Positions 1 through 8,272 are shown, counted from the stretch's first letter. The stretch: DNA of 12,177 nucleotides from DAOVRD01 sp964605915 (GCA_964605915.1 CAZSET010000117.1:1-12177), one strand, 5' to 3'. Made by a program: numbers and translations. Notes: generated by a model not told the origin, from the sequence alone.

Positions 1-1
1 G

Positions 2-184
2 GCCGTCTGCGGTACCTTGAAGGCAGCGGGCCGAGGCTGCAATGGCTGTGTCGAGATGCTCCTGAGTCCGTTTCCGCCCTATGGCCCCCTCACAGAGCCC
101 GCTCTGCCGCCGTACCTGCGCTCCGGCTCGGCTGAGGAGAGTCCACAAGAGGCGCGGGCGGACACGCCGTCCGACTCCGCTTGA
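2..184 (+). CDS. possible 3' end of an unidentified gene (partial)
   Basis: A reading frame is open from the left edge to a TGA at 182-184, giving 60 residues that begin AVCGTLKAAGRGCNGCVEML and end in an acidic, Ser/Pro/Ala-rich tail. Third positions are mostly G or C, as in the clear genes of this window, and the stop falls about 50 nt before the promoter of the next gene. These are the only arguments for it. I do not recognise a family. A second frame is also open from base 1 to a TGA at 133-135, so the choice of frame is uncertain, and the stretch could equally be non-coding. Confidence 0.3.
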   Translation, partial: AVCGTLKAAGRGCNGCVEMLLSPFPPYGPLTEPALPPYLRSGSAEESPQEARADTPSDSA

Positions 185-228
185 GCCCACTCCGTCCTTT
201 CTGACCAAGCCCGACCCAAGAACGCGTT

Positions 229-242
229 CCCCTTGCGAGGGG
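229..242. promoter_or_regulatory. 14-bp inverted repeat over a -35 element (possible operator)
   Basis: CCCCT and AGGGG arms flank a TGCG centre. The repeat contains the candidate -35 hexamer (233-238) of the promoter for the flavoprotein gene. A regulator bound here would block RNA polymerase. It could instead be the remains of a terminator for the upstream frame, but no T-run follows it. The operator role is inference from position and symmetry only. Confidence 0.3.
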
Positions 243-261
243 CCTCTGTGTCTCTTACGAT
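233..261 (+). promoter_or_regulatory. sigma70-like promoter of the flavoprotein gene
   Basis: TTGCGA (233-238), a 17-nt spacer and TACGAT (256-261) each match four of six consensus positions. The predicted start of transcription is near 268, which leaves a leader of about 29 nt before the ATG at 297. The match is modest, but the spacing equals that of the other promoters in this window. Confidence 0.45.
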
Positions 262-296
262 CTCAGTCCCTCGCCTGATAAAAGGAGACGCGCAAG

Positions 297-1652
297 ATGT
301 CCGGATGCTGGCAGGCTGACGTCGCAGTCGCCGGAGGCGGCATGGCCGGCATCGCCGCCGCCATCGCCTCCGCAAGGAGCGGCGCAGAGACGCTCCTGAT
401 CGAGCGCGCCGGATGGCTCGGCGGCATCGGCGTAACGGGAGCTACAGGACTGCACAGTTTCTACAACGTCTACGGCGCAGCGCCCGGCGCGCCACGGCGG
501 AAGCTGGTAGGCGGCATCGCCCAGGAACTCGTCGATGCCGTCAGGGAGATGGGCGGCGGCGTGGGACACGTCGAGATGGAACGCGGCGGCGACTTCGTCA
601 GCATGCTCACGCCGGTTGAGCCGGAGACGTTCAAGCTCGCCGCGGCGCGCCTCTGCCGGCAAAGCGGTGTCAGACTGCTTCTGCACACCATCTGCCAAAA
701 GGCCGACGGCGCCAGCGGCCACGTGGAGGCGGTGCGGGTGTGGAGCAAGGCCGGTGCGGGCATCGTCAAAGCGAAGGTATTCATCGACTGCACCGGAGAC
801 GGCGACCTGGCCGCCGACGCCGGCGCCGAACACATCCGCTACAAGGCCGGAGACCCCGGCGCCTACGCCGCCGGGTTCACCTTCCGCCTGTGCAACGTGG
901 ACCTGGACGCGCTCGAGGCAGACTTGGACGGCAAAGGGCTCCTGTACCAGCTCGCGCACGCGGTCAAGCCGGGCACGTCTGCCCCCCAGCCGGTGCGCAT
1001 CGGCATCGACATGCGCAAGCTGCGCGAGAAGGGAGCCGAGGAGGCGCCGCATTACTTCCTGTCATGCTCCCTGCGACCGCGGGAGCTGACCTACTGCAAC
1101 TGCATCAATTTCAGTGAACTGGACCCGCTCGACCCCGAAGGCCTGACCGAGGCCGAGCTCACGCTGCGAGGGCGCATGTTCGACGTGGCCGACTTCTTCC
1201 GCAGGTCCTTCGCCGGCTGCGGGGACTGCTACCCCGCCGGTCCGGCCCCGGCGGTGGGGCCGCGCCGCGCCCGCGCCATCCGTTGCGACTACGAGATGAC
1301 CCAGCAGGACGTCACGTCCGGCACCCGGTTCGACGACGAGATCGGGCTCTACGGCTTCATCGACAATCCGACTCACCGCGTCAAGGATGCGGGCGCCTAT
1401 GGAATCCCTTACCGCGCGCTCACTGTGAAGGGATTGGACAACCTGCTCGTCGCCGGCAGGATGATGACGGTCGAGCTGGTCGCGCACAACAGCACGCGCA
1501 ACACGGTCTGCTGCATGGTGTGCGGTCAGGCCGCAGGAACCGCCGCCGCGTTGGCCGCCGGCGCGGAGCGCAGCACGCGCGAAGTGGACGCCGGCCGGCT
1601 CCGCGATGAGCTGCTCGCAGCGGGAGTGATGCTGGAACCCGTCGAAGAATGA
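297..1652 (+). CDS. FAD-dependent oxidoreductase, FAD_oxidored family
   Basis: This is a 451-residue flavoprotein predicted to be cytoplasmic, with no signal peptide or membrane segment. The N-terminus carries a Rossmann dinucleotide-binding loop, GGGMAG (residues 13-18), and the acidic strand end LLIER (E36), followed by the Gly-rich LGGIGVTGATG. A second FAD-contact region, CTGDGDLAADAGAE, lies at 165-178. The C-terminal part has DNLLVAGRMM (381-390) and the closing helix GQAAGTAAALAA (410-421). This order is typical of the FAD_oxidored family (PF12831), which is abundant in planctomycetes and often lies near polysaccharide- or sugar-oxidation genes. The substrate cannot be read from sequence. 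The region after residue 300 is Cys-rich (C308, C311, C330, C405, C406, C409); whether it binds metal is unknown. The ATG at 297 follows AAGGAG with suitable spacing. It appears to be a single-gene transcript, with a 389-nt gap to the next gene. Confidence 0.85.
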   Translation: MSGCWQADVAVAGGGMAGIAAAIASARSGAETLLIERAGWLGGIGVTGATGLHSFYNVYGAAPGAPRRKLVGGIAQELVDAVREMGGGVGHVEMERGGDFVSMLTPVEPETFKLAAARLCRQSGVRLLLHTICQKADGASGHVEAVRVWSKAGAGIVKAKVFIDCTGDGDLAADAGAEHIRYKAGDPGAYAAGFTFRLCNVDLDALEADLDGKGLLYQLAHAVKPGTSAPQPVRIGIDMRKLREKGAEEAPHYFLSCSLRPRELTYCNCINFSELDPLDPEGLTEAELTLRGRMFDVADFFRRSFAGCGDCYPAGPAPAVGPRRARAIRCDYEMTQQDVTSGTRFDDEIGLYGFIDNPTHRVKDAGAYGIPYRALTVKGLDNLLVAGRMMTVELVAHNSTRNTVCCMVCGQAAGTAAALAAGAERSTREVDAGRLRDELLAAGVMLEPVEE

Positions 1653-1989
1653 ACGCAACCGATCGGCTCCCTGAGGCGTCGACTCTTTCCAGGACGGCCG
1701 CCGTATGTTACAATGGCGTTTGAAGGATGTCAGGATTTCGTGGCTCTTCCGGGAGAAGGCAGACGTTCGATTCGGTAGGCCTATGGAGGCGGCTTTGTCC
1801 GTGTCCTGAATTCATCTTCATTCTCGCCCCCTCCCGCCTTGGTAGTCTGCCTGCCTCTCCCGTGTGAAGATGTTGTGCCGGGTGCTGGTCTTCGCGCCCC
1901 GCTTGTGCCTTTTCCCGGCATGGAGATTGCGTGCAGCTATGCGTGTGCCACTGCGCGACGATCCTGTGCGCGGCGCCGACGCCGGCTGC
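1653..1989. other. long intergenic region, no convincing gene
   Basis: The gap between the flavoprotein and kinase genes holds a promoter-like element at 1686-1714 and an 8-bp palindrome CCGATCGG at 1659-1666. The part from about 1720 to 1980 is pyrimidine-rich on the plus strand. I see no conserved coding pattern in it. A 46-residue frame at 1727-1867 uses many T- and A-ending codons, unlike the neighbours. A transcript starting near 1721 would give either a long kinase leader or a separate small RNA. Confidence 0.4.
1686..1714 (+). promoter_or_regulatory. sigma70-like promoter, distal to the kinase gene
   Basis: TTTCCA (1686-1691), 17 nt, then TACAAT (1709-1714) match four and five of six consensus positions. 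Transcription would start near 1721, about 320 nt before the kinase ATG. It may be the first of two tandem promoters for the kinase, or may drive an unrecognised small RNA. Confidence 0.4.
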
Positions 1990-2018
1990 TTGACATGTCA
2001 GGTTCGCGGCTGTATTGT
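1990..2018 (+). promoter_or_regulatory. sigma70-like promoter of the kinase gene
   Basis: A perfect TTGACA (1990-1995) is followed after 17 nt by TATTGT (2013-2018, four of six). The start of transcription is expected near 2025, which gives a leader of about 17 nt with AGGG at 2031-2034 ahead of the ATG at 2042. The element also rules out the upstream in-frame TTG at 2015, which would lie inside the -10. Confidence 0.55.
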
Positions 2019-2041
2019 CAGTGGCGGCTAAGGGACAGGTA

Positions 2042-3025
<984 letters not shown>

Positions 3026-3061
3026 GGCGTCCGGCGCATCCCTTCTGCGGAGCGCAACCGT

Positions 3062-3090
3062 TCGACATGCCCCTCCCCTGACCGTATAAT
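3062..3090 (+). promoter_or_regulatory. strong sigma70-like promoter of the reductase-sigma operon
   Basis: TCGACA (3062-3067, five of six), a 17-nt spacer and a perfect TATAAT (3085-3090). Transcription should start near 3097, leaving a leader of about 124 nt before the GTG at 3221. This is among the best matches in the window. Confidence 0.65.
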
Positions 3091-3100
3091 GCGCCGCTTT

Positions 3101-3151
3101 GTGCGTCGGACGCTGGCCGGGGCGCCATCTCGACGCCCAGTCCGATAGCAC
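3101..3151 (+). promoter_or_regulatory. 5'-leader hairpin of the reductase gene
   Basis: Three nested complementary blocks are readable: GTGC 3101-3104 with GCAC 3148-3151, TCGGAC 3106-3111 with GTCCGA 3140-3145, and GGGCG 3120-3124 with CGCCC 3134-3138. They would form one long stem of 15 pairs with a small 1x2 and a larger 8x1 internal loop and a 9-nt apical loop, starting only a few bases from the predicted mRNA 5' end. It could stabilise the message or act as a cis-regulator. I do not recognise a known riboswitch class. Confidence 0.4.
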
Positions 3152-3220
3152 CCGCTGCGGCCGGGCCACTGACGTGCATCGTGAATCCCCGCCCGATCCT
3201 GTTTTGGAGGCCACATCAAC

Positions 3221-4909
3221 GTGAAACTGCTCGTAATTGGCGGCGTGGCCGGCGGGATGTCCGCCGCCACCCGCGCCCGGAGAGTCAACGAAGCGGCGGA
3301 CATCATCGTGTTCGAGCGGGGGCCCCACGTCTCCTTCGCAAACTGCGGCCTCCCCTACTTCATCGGCCGAACGATCCGGGACAGGTCCGAGCTTATCCTC
3401 CAGACGCCCCAGCGCCTCAGGAAGCGCTTCAACCTGGACGTGCGCGTCCTGAACGAGGTGACCGCCATAGACAGAGAGGCCAAAACGGTAACCGTCCGCG
3501 ACCTGCAGGCGGAGCGCGGGTACACGGAGGGCTACGATAAGCTCATCCTCTCCCCGGGCGCCAGGCCGGTCCGGCCTCCCATACCCGGCCTGGACGACCC
3601 GGCCGTCTTCACGCTGCGCAACATGGAGGACATGGACCGTATAGACGCCGCCGTCGAGGCAGCGGCGGGCGGACGCGCAGTGGTGATCGGAGGGGGCTTC
3701 ATCGGCCTGGAGATGGTCGAGAGTCTGAAGGACCGCGGCCTCGACGTGGCACTGGCTGAGATGCTGCCGCACGTGATGCCGGGACTCGACCCGGAAATGG
3801 CCGAACCCATCCACCGGCACCTGCGCGAGAAGGGGGTCCCGGTGTTTCTGGCCAACGCGGCAAGCGCCGTCGAGCGGGAAGGGGACGCGGTGATCGTTCG
3901 CTTGAAGGACGGAACGGCGCTGCCCTGTGACCTGATCATCCTGGCCGTCGGGGTCCGGCCCGAGACGGAACTCGCCCGAGGGGCGGGACTGGAGATCGGC
4001 CCAACCGGCGGCATCAAGGTGGACGAGTATCTCAGAACCAGCGACCCCGACGTCTACGCCGTCGGCGACGCGATCGAAGTGAAGAACTGCGTCACCGGCC
4101 AGCCGGTCCTCATGCCCCTGGCGGGCCCGGCCAACCGGCAGGGGCGCACTGCTGCCGACAACGTCTGCGGCCGCCGAACTCCGTTCCGGGGCGTGCAGTG
4201 CACCGCCATTGTCAAGGTCTTCGACCTGGCCGTAGCCAACACCGGTGCAAACGAGCGGACGTTGAGGGACCTGGGGATCGCGCACGAGAAGATATACGTA
4301 CACCCCGGCAGCCACGCCGGCTACTACCCGGGGGCCACATCAATGACGCTGAAGCTCCTGTTCTCCACCGAAAACGGCCGCGTACTCGGCGCCCAGATCG
4401 TCGGCAGGGACGGAGTGGACAAGCGCATCGACGTGCTGGCCATGGCGATCCAGGCCGGCATGACGGTGTACGACCTGGAGGAGTCCGAGCTGGCCTATGC
4501 CCCACCGTACGGCGCAGGCAAAGATCCCGTCAACATGGCCGGCTTCGTCGCAGCCAACCACCTGCGCGGCGACATGGACATCGTCCACGCAAACGAGATC
4601 ACGGATGACACCACGGTTCTGGATGTTCGGACTGCCGGGGAATTCAAGGCAGGCCACTTGCCCGGTGCGGTGCACGTGCACGTGAATGAACTCCGCCAGC
4701 AAATGGATAGCGTCCCAACCGGAGAGCCACTGGCCGTCATCTGCGCCTCCGGGTACCGGTCTTACTTCGCCTGCCGAATCCTCACACAAAGCGGGTTCCA
4801 GGCCGCCAACGTGCCCGGCGGCTACGGCGTCTACCGCCTGCACCATCCCGAGCCCGCCGCCGAAGAGGCTGACCACAGGCCAGTTCCCCTTGCCAATGCG
4901 CCTGGGTGA
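3221..4909 (+). CDS. CoA-disulfide reductase-like flavoprotein with C-terminal rhodanese domain
   Basis: This 562-residue fusion belongs to the pyridine nucleotide-disulfide reductase superfamily. The N-terminal FAD loop is VIGGVAGGMSAA (5-16). SFANCGLPY (38-46) carries the single redox cysteine C42 typical of CoA-disulfide reductases and NADH oxidases. VVIGGGFIGLE (154-164) binds NAD(P)H, and VYAVGDAIEV (278-287) is the second FAD motif. Tyrosines at 368/369 and 426 sit where the family places catalytic-site tyrosines. From about residue 455 a rhodanese domain follows (TVLDVRTAGEF, GHLPGA) with active loop CASGYRS (508-514, C508). Fusions of this kind (CoADR-RHD) reduce CoA disulfide or persulfide/polysulfide species with NAD(P)H and are cytoplasmic, so a role in sulfur or redox balance is likely. 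An NADH oxidase activity is the main alternative. It starts with GTG, preceded by GGAGG at 3206-3210. The sigma-factor gene follows after 18 nt. Confidence 0.88.
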   Translation: MKLLVIGGVAGGMSAATRARRVNEAADIIVFERGPHVSFANCGLPYFIGRTIRDRSELILQTPQRLRKRFNLDVRVLNEVTAIDREAKTVTVRDLQAERGYTEGYDKLILSPGARPVRPPIPGLDDPAVFTLRNMEDMDRIDAAVEAAAGGRAVVIGGGFIGLEMVESLKDRGLDVALAEMLPHVMPGLDPEMAEPIHRHLREKGVPVFLANAASAVEREGDAVIVRLKDGTALPCDLIILAVGVRPETELARGAGLEIGPTGGIKVDEYLRTSDPDVYAVGDAIEVKNCVTGQPVLMPLAGPANRQGRTAADNVCGRRTPFRGVQCTAIVKVFDLAVANTGANERTLRDLGIAHEKIYVHPGSHAGYYPGATSMTLKLLFSTENGRVLGAQIVGRDGVDKRIDVLAMAIQAGMTVYDLEESELAYAPPYGAGKDPVNMAGFVAANHLRGDMDIVHANEITDDTTVLDVRTAGEFKAGHLPGAVHVHVNELRQQMDSVPTGEPLAVICASGYRSYFACRILTQSGFQAANVPGGYGVYRLHHPEPAAEEADHRPVPLANAPG

Positions 4910-4927
4910 CCGGCCGGCTCCCCAAGT

Positions 4928-6433
4928 GTGGGCGGCAGGCGAACCTTCTCGCTCGGCGATGGGGCTTCATCTGTGGACGGCAATCCCTCCATCACGGGCA
5001 GCTCCGGCGTGGAAGAACTGCGATCACTGGTCGAACGGGCGCGGGCGTGCGACATGGACGCCTACGCAGAGATCGTGCGCCGCTTCCAGGACATGGCCTA
5101 CGGCTACGCCTACTCGATCCTGGGCGATTTCCACCTGGCGCAGGACGCCGCGCAGGAGGCGTTCGTCCGGGCATACCGGGACCTGGCCAAGCTGCGCGAG
5201 CCGGCAGCGTTCCCGGGATGGTTCCGGCGGATCGTGTTCAAGTACTGCGACCGCATTCGGCGGCGTCGCGCCCCGGCCGCCGTGTCCCTGGATGCCGCGC
5301 CCGGCGACGTTCCCTCGAACGCAGCCGGCCCGGTCGAGGCCGCCCAGAAGCGCGAGCTGAGACGAGGCGTCCTGGCAGCCATCCGAGCCCTGCCCGAGCA
5401 CCAGCGCACCGTCACCACGCTGTTCTACATCGACGGCTACACGGTCGGCGACATCGCCGACTTCCTCGAAACGCCGGCCGGCACGGTCAAGCGCCGCCTG
5501 CACGACTCGCGCAAGCAGCTCAAGGAAAGGATGATGGCCATGGTCGCCGACGAGCTCAAAGGTCACGCCCTGCCCGAAGGCTTCAGCCACATGATCGCGA
5601 AGCTGACGCGCTTCCCGCAGCGCGAGCCGGAGATTCGCATCTGCCCGGCCGAGCCCCGGCAGGGCACCGTCACCTATCGCGAAGGCGCGTTCCTCGAACC
5701 GCTCGTCGAGGGCGGCGAGGCGCTGCTGGCCTGGTACGACTGGCCTCAAAAGGAGCTGACCGGCACCGCCTGCCCCCGCGTGATCGGGAAGGAAAGGGTC
5801 GGGGGCATGGACTGCTACCGGGTCAGGATACCGGACTTCGACCCCGAACGGCGCTGGACCTACGACCACGAGTGGTACTGGGCCGTTGAGGGCGGCAAGC
5901 TCTACTTCGTGGCGAAGTCGAACTTCGAGCCCGGCGCGGAGGAGTTCCGCCTGATGACGTGGGACGATCCCGACTGGGACGAGGAGCGAACCGGCTGGCC
6001 CGTGGAACTCCAGCTCCGGAGCCGCATCCAGTGGCAGTCGGACGCGCAGGCGACCGGCCCCCGCTTCCCGCGGGCCATTGTGCCGGGCGGCGTCTGGGAC
6101 GTGACTATCGGCGCGCGGACTTACACCTGCCTGCGCGCCCTGAACCTGCACTACCGCGGCCGCCGCCAGGGCAGCAGTCCGGAAGAGCTGGGGAGGGCCT
6201 ACTACATGCTGGCGGAGTACATGATCGCCCTGGAGGGCCGGAGCGTCCTGATGCGCCGCTACAACGGCCCCGCCTGGAATCCGGAGAGCAGGGGCGCCGT
6301 TACCGCGTTGCGGGAGAAGGGCTGCCCGGGGCTGCGCTACAACGGCGTGGAGTTCCGCCTCTGGTACGACTGCATCCCCCTGCGCGCCATTTCACCCGGT
6401 GCTACGGAGCCCTGGACTGACGTTGACAGATGA
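4928..6433 (+). CDS. ECF-type RNA polymerase sigma factor with long unknown C-terminal domain
   Basis: Residues about 40-112 form sigma region 2 (DAYAEIVRRFQDMAY, then DAAQEAFVRAYRDLAKLR at 73-90, the usual core-binding/-10 helix). Residues about 141-203 form region 4 with its helix-turn-helix (LPEHQRTVTTLFY, YTVGDIADFLETPAGTVKRRL). ECF sigmas normally end near here at about 200 residues. This one continues to 501. The extension (about 213-501) is soluble-looking, rich in aromatic residues and contains paired-looking strands such as GGMDCYRVRIPDF, TYDHEWYWAVEGGKLYFVAK and RSVLMRRYNGPAWN. It has no membrane segment, so it is probably a cytoplasmic sensor or regulatory domain replacing an anti-sigma factor; this is inference. 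The gene lies 18 nt after the reductase stop, which suggests an operon. The start is uncertain: GTG codons at 4928, 4973 and 5009 are all possible and none has a strong ribosome site. Confidence 0.87.
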   Translation: MGGRRTFSLGDGASSVDGNPSITGSSGVEELRSLVERARACDMDAYAEIVRRFQDMAYGYAYSILGDFHLAQDAAQEAFVRAYRDLAKLREPAAFPGWFRRIVFKYCDRIRRRRAPAAVSLDAAPGDVPSNAAGPVEAAQKRELRRGVLAAIRALPEHQRTVTTLFYIDGYTVGDIADFLETPAGTVKRRLHDSRKQLKERMMAMVADELKGHALPEGFSHMIAKLTRFPQREPEIRICPAEPRQGTVTYREGAFLEPLVEGGEALLAWYDWPQKELTGTACPRVIGKERVGGMDCYRVRIPDFDPERRWTYDHEWYWAVEGGKLYFVAKSNFEPGAEEFRLMTWDDPDWDEERTGWPVELQLRSRIQWQSDAQATGPRFPRAIVPGGVWDVTIGARTYTCLRALNLHYRGRRQGSSPEELGRAYYMLAEYMIALEGRSVLMRRYNGPAWNPESRGAVTALREKGCPGLRYNGVEFRLWYDCIPLRAISPGATEPWTDVDR

Positions 6434-6716
6434 GCGAACGGGCCGCCATTCGGTGTCTATCGCGCGTCACCGTTGCCCCGGCCGCCGCATAGAGCACTTC
6501 GAGCCGGTTGCGCAAGCGGTCGGCTGGCATGGCTTTCCTGTGCTCAGTTGATGCAAAGCCAGCGGGAGAAGTCACACGACGTACGTTCCGGCACTCGAAC
6601 CGCATCAGGCGGCAGCGGCATCAGGCCCCCCGAGAGTTACCAAGAGCTGCCATGTTGGGCCGCGGACTTCGAAAGGACCGGAAGCTCCAAGCAGTCGCAC
6701 TGCCTGCCAGTACCGC
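6434..6716. other. intergenic region between convergent genes
   Basis: These 283 nt separate the stops of the sigma-factor and nuclease genes. I see no gene with a recognisable product. TGGCTTT (6530-6536) and AAAGCCA (6555-6561) could form a 7-bp stem with an 18-nt loop, but there is no T-run, so it is not a convincing terminator. The base composition is more even than in the flanking sigma gene, consistent with the edge of an inserted R-M cassette. Confidence 0.35.
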
Positions 6717-7298
6717 CTACTCCTCCCCACGCAGGCCATCAGGGACGAAGCCGGTAATATCGCTGATCTTCCGCAAACCTGAACGCATGGTGCCACCGAA
6801 AGCCGCAAGCCATTCTGGCTCGCCCCCGAGCTCCACCGCGAGCCAGGCGGTGTCCGATCCCCGCGCACCACCATGCTGTGTCGTCAAGCCGGCCGTCTCG
6901 TGCCATCGTCTGAGGATCTCCGCCTTGGGTATGGCCCAGCAGTGCGCGTCGAAGGGACTCACTCCAAGGCACACGACAAAGTCGTAGTCCTGGTCGCGAA
7001 GTTGCTGGAACTTGTAGCCGCCAGCCTCCCACAGAGTGCTGAACTTGATCTCAACTCGCTTATCCTCGACAACTCGGTCTGCCTCCGCGTCACCAGAACG
7101 GGTCACGTTGAAACCTCTGGCCGCCAACCAACCTGCTACCAGTTGCTCGCCAATCTTCCCCACTTGCCTTGATGGTCGCGTCTTGATCCAAGCGAAGGGC
7201 GAACCCGCCCAACCAGCGTTCTGAGGGCCGTAGTCAGCCTCCAAGCTAGCAGCAATCGATGCCAAGAGCCGCACTTCCGGGTCGGTGATCTCGCGCAT
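6717..7298 (-). CDS. probable type II restriction endonuclease (PD-(D/E)xK fold)
   Basis: This 193-residue protein lies immediately downstream of a DNA methyltransferase gene. The likely nuclease core is D74 in EADRVV followed by V-E83-I-K85-F, i.e. D...ExK, the metal-binding pattern of the PD-(D/E)xK fold, preceded by the helix KIGEQLVAGWLAARGF (48-63) with E51. Other distinctive blocks are SPFAWIK (33-39), YKFQQLRDQDYDFVVCLG (95-112) and PFDAHCWAIPK (115-125). It would cut unmodified DNA at the site protected by the partner enzyme. I cannot assign it to a named endonuclease. The start is ATG at 7298, not the upstream GTG at 7316, because GGGAGG (7311-7306) sits 7 nt before it; this leaves 14 nt after the methyltransferase stop. 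Many A/T-ending codons (GCT, GGT, GCA, ATT) contrast with the metabolic genes and suggest transfer. Confidence 0.7.
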   Translation of the reverse strand: MREITDPEVRLLASIAASLEADYGPQNAGWAGSPFAWIKTRPSRQVGKIGEQLVAGWLAARGFNVTRSGDAEADRVVEDKRVEIKFSTLWEAGGYKFQQLRDQDYDFVVCLGVSPFDAHCWAIPKAEILRRWHETAGLTTQHGGARGSDTAWLAVELGGEPEWLAAFGGTMRSGLRKISDITGFVPDGLRGEE

Positions 7299-7312
7299 CC
7301 GTGTTCCTCCCG

Positions 7313-8194
7313 TCACACTAGCGGCAATTGGCCCGTCTGCTGTGCGGCGGCTTCGAAGCCGTGGAAGTTTGGCCTCGCGAAGGCCAGGCGGGATGCCATC
7401 ACTTCCATGGCCTCTGGGTTGTTGTCCACAAGCACGCAGTGCCTGCCGTTCCGGATTGCGGCCTCGCCCGTCGTGCCGCTCCCTGCGAAGAAGTCCAGCA
7501 CCCGATCGCCTGGATTCGAGTGAACCTTGATGATCCGCTCCAGCACGCCGAGAGGCTTCTGGGTAGGGTAGCCAGTGCGTTCATTCCCGTTGGTGGGGAC
7601 GATGGTGTGCCACCATGTGTCCGTGGGCGTCTTGCCGCGCGCGGCTTTCTGCTTGGTGACCAAGCCGGGGGCCATGTAAGGGATACGGTCCACCTCGTCG
7701 AAACGAAAGGTGTAGTCGTTCGGGGCTTTTGCATACCACAGGATGTTGTCATGCTTCGGCGACCAGCGCTTGCGGCTCCGCGCCCCATAGTCGTAGGCCC
7801 AGATGATCTCATTGATGAACGAATCCCGCCCGAAGATGGTGTCCAGGAGAACCTTGCAGTAATGCACCTCCCGGTAGTCAATGTGCAGGAAGAAGCTGCC
7901 CTCATTCTTCAGCAGTTCCCTCGCCCTCCGCAGACGCGGCTCGATGAACGACAGGAAGTCATCAAAGACATCAGAGAATGACATCTCGCCTACCTGCATG
8001 GTCTTGTACCGTCGCCCCTGGAATCCTACACGGTCTCCGTGCTCGTCGCGGACCGTCCTGATGCTAGCGCGGCTCTGGGACTTGCCGGTGTTGAAGGGCG
8101 GATCAATGTAGATGAGGTCAAAAGATGCGTCGGGGAAGTGCGCCATCACCTCTAGGTTGTCGCCGAAGTAGATGTGCAGCTCGGGAAGATCCAT
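7313..8194 (-). CDS. type II DNA amino-methyltransferase (N6-adenine/N4-cytosine, beta order)
   Basis: This 293-residue enzyme transfers a methyl group from S-adenosylmethionine to an exocyclic amino group of a base. Motif IV, DLIYIDPPFNTGK (26-38), comes first. The target-recognition region probably covers about 140-200. GYPTQKPLGVLERII (208-222, motif X) and the SAM-binding motif I, VLDFFAGSGTTGEAA (232-246), come last, as in beta-class enzymes. DPPF favours N6-adenine, but N4-cytosine cannot be excluded. The sequence is complete, and it heads an R-M operon with the nuclease gene 14 nt downstream. I start it at the ATG at 8194 because the predicted promoter (-10 at 8249-8244) lies just upstream and the fold begins at once (LHIYFGDNLEVM). 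A reading frame extends further up to 8617, but that part is unrelated to the family. The recognition site is unknown. Confidence 0.9.
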   Translation of the reverse strand: MDLPELHIYFGDNLEVMAHFPDASFDLIYIDPPFNTGKSQSRASIRTVRDEHGDRVGFQGRRYKTMQVGEMSFSDVFDDFLSFIEPRLRRARELLKNEGSFFLHIDYREVHYCKVLLDTIFGRDSFINEIIWAYDYGARSRKRWSPKHDNILWYAKAPNDYTFRFDEVDRIPYMAPGLVTKQKAARGKTPTDTWWHTIVPTNGNERTGYPTQKPLGVLERIIKVHSNPGDRVLDFFAGSGTTGEAAIRNGRHCVLVDNNPEAMEVMASRLAFARPNFHGFEAAAQQTGQLPLV

Positions 8195-8243
8195 GGTTCC
8201 GCTCTGCTGAGTCACGCTCGGGACTGGGCCACTAGCGCGCCTC

Positions 8244-8272
8244 ATTATACTCGGGCTTTCCTGATGCGTAAA
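8244..8272 (-). promoter_or_regulatory. sigma70-like promoter of the first R-M operon
   Basis: Read on the minus strand, TTTACG (8272-8267, four of six) is followed after 17 nt by a perfect TATAAT (8249-8244). Transcription would start near 8237, giving a leader of about 43 nt before the methyltransferase ATG at 8194. This position excludes the in-frame ATG at 8245, which overlaps the -10. Confidence 0.6.

Noticed and set aside
255..1052. 265-residue minus-strand frame under the flavoprotein
   Set aside because: It is antisense to the FAD-binding motifs and has no recognisable product.
1727..1867. 46-residue frame beginning at ATG 1727
   Set aside because: GAAGG directly abuts the ATG, so the spacing is unsuitable. 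Codon use is unlike the neighbours and the product has no features.
2015..2041. TTG start nine codons upstream for the kinase
   Set aside because: The TTG falls inside the predicted -10 box, and the ATG at 2042 has a well-spaced AGGG.
5024..6151. 375-residue minus-strand frame under the sigma factor
   Set aside because: It is antisense to a gene with clear sigma regions 2 and 4; no ribosome site or domain was seen.
6473..6987. Plus-strand frames of 94 and 159 residues over the nuclease 3' end
   Set aside because: They are basic, Pro/Ser-rich products without domains, largely antisense to the nuclease gene and lacking ribosome sites.
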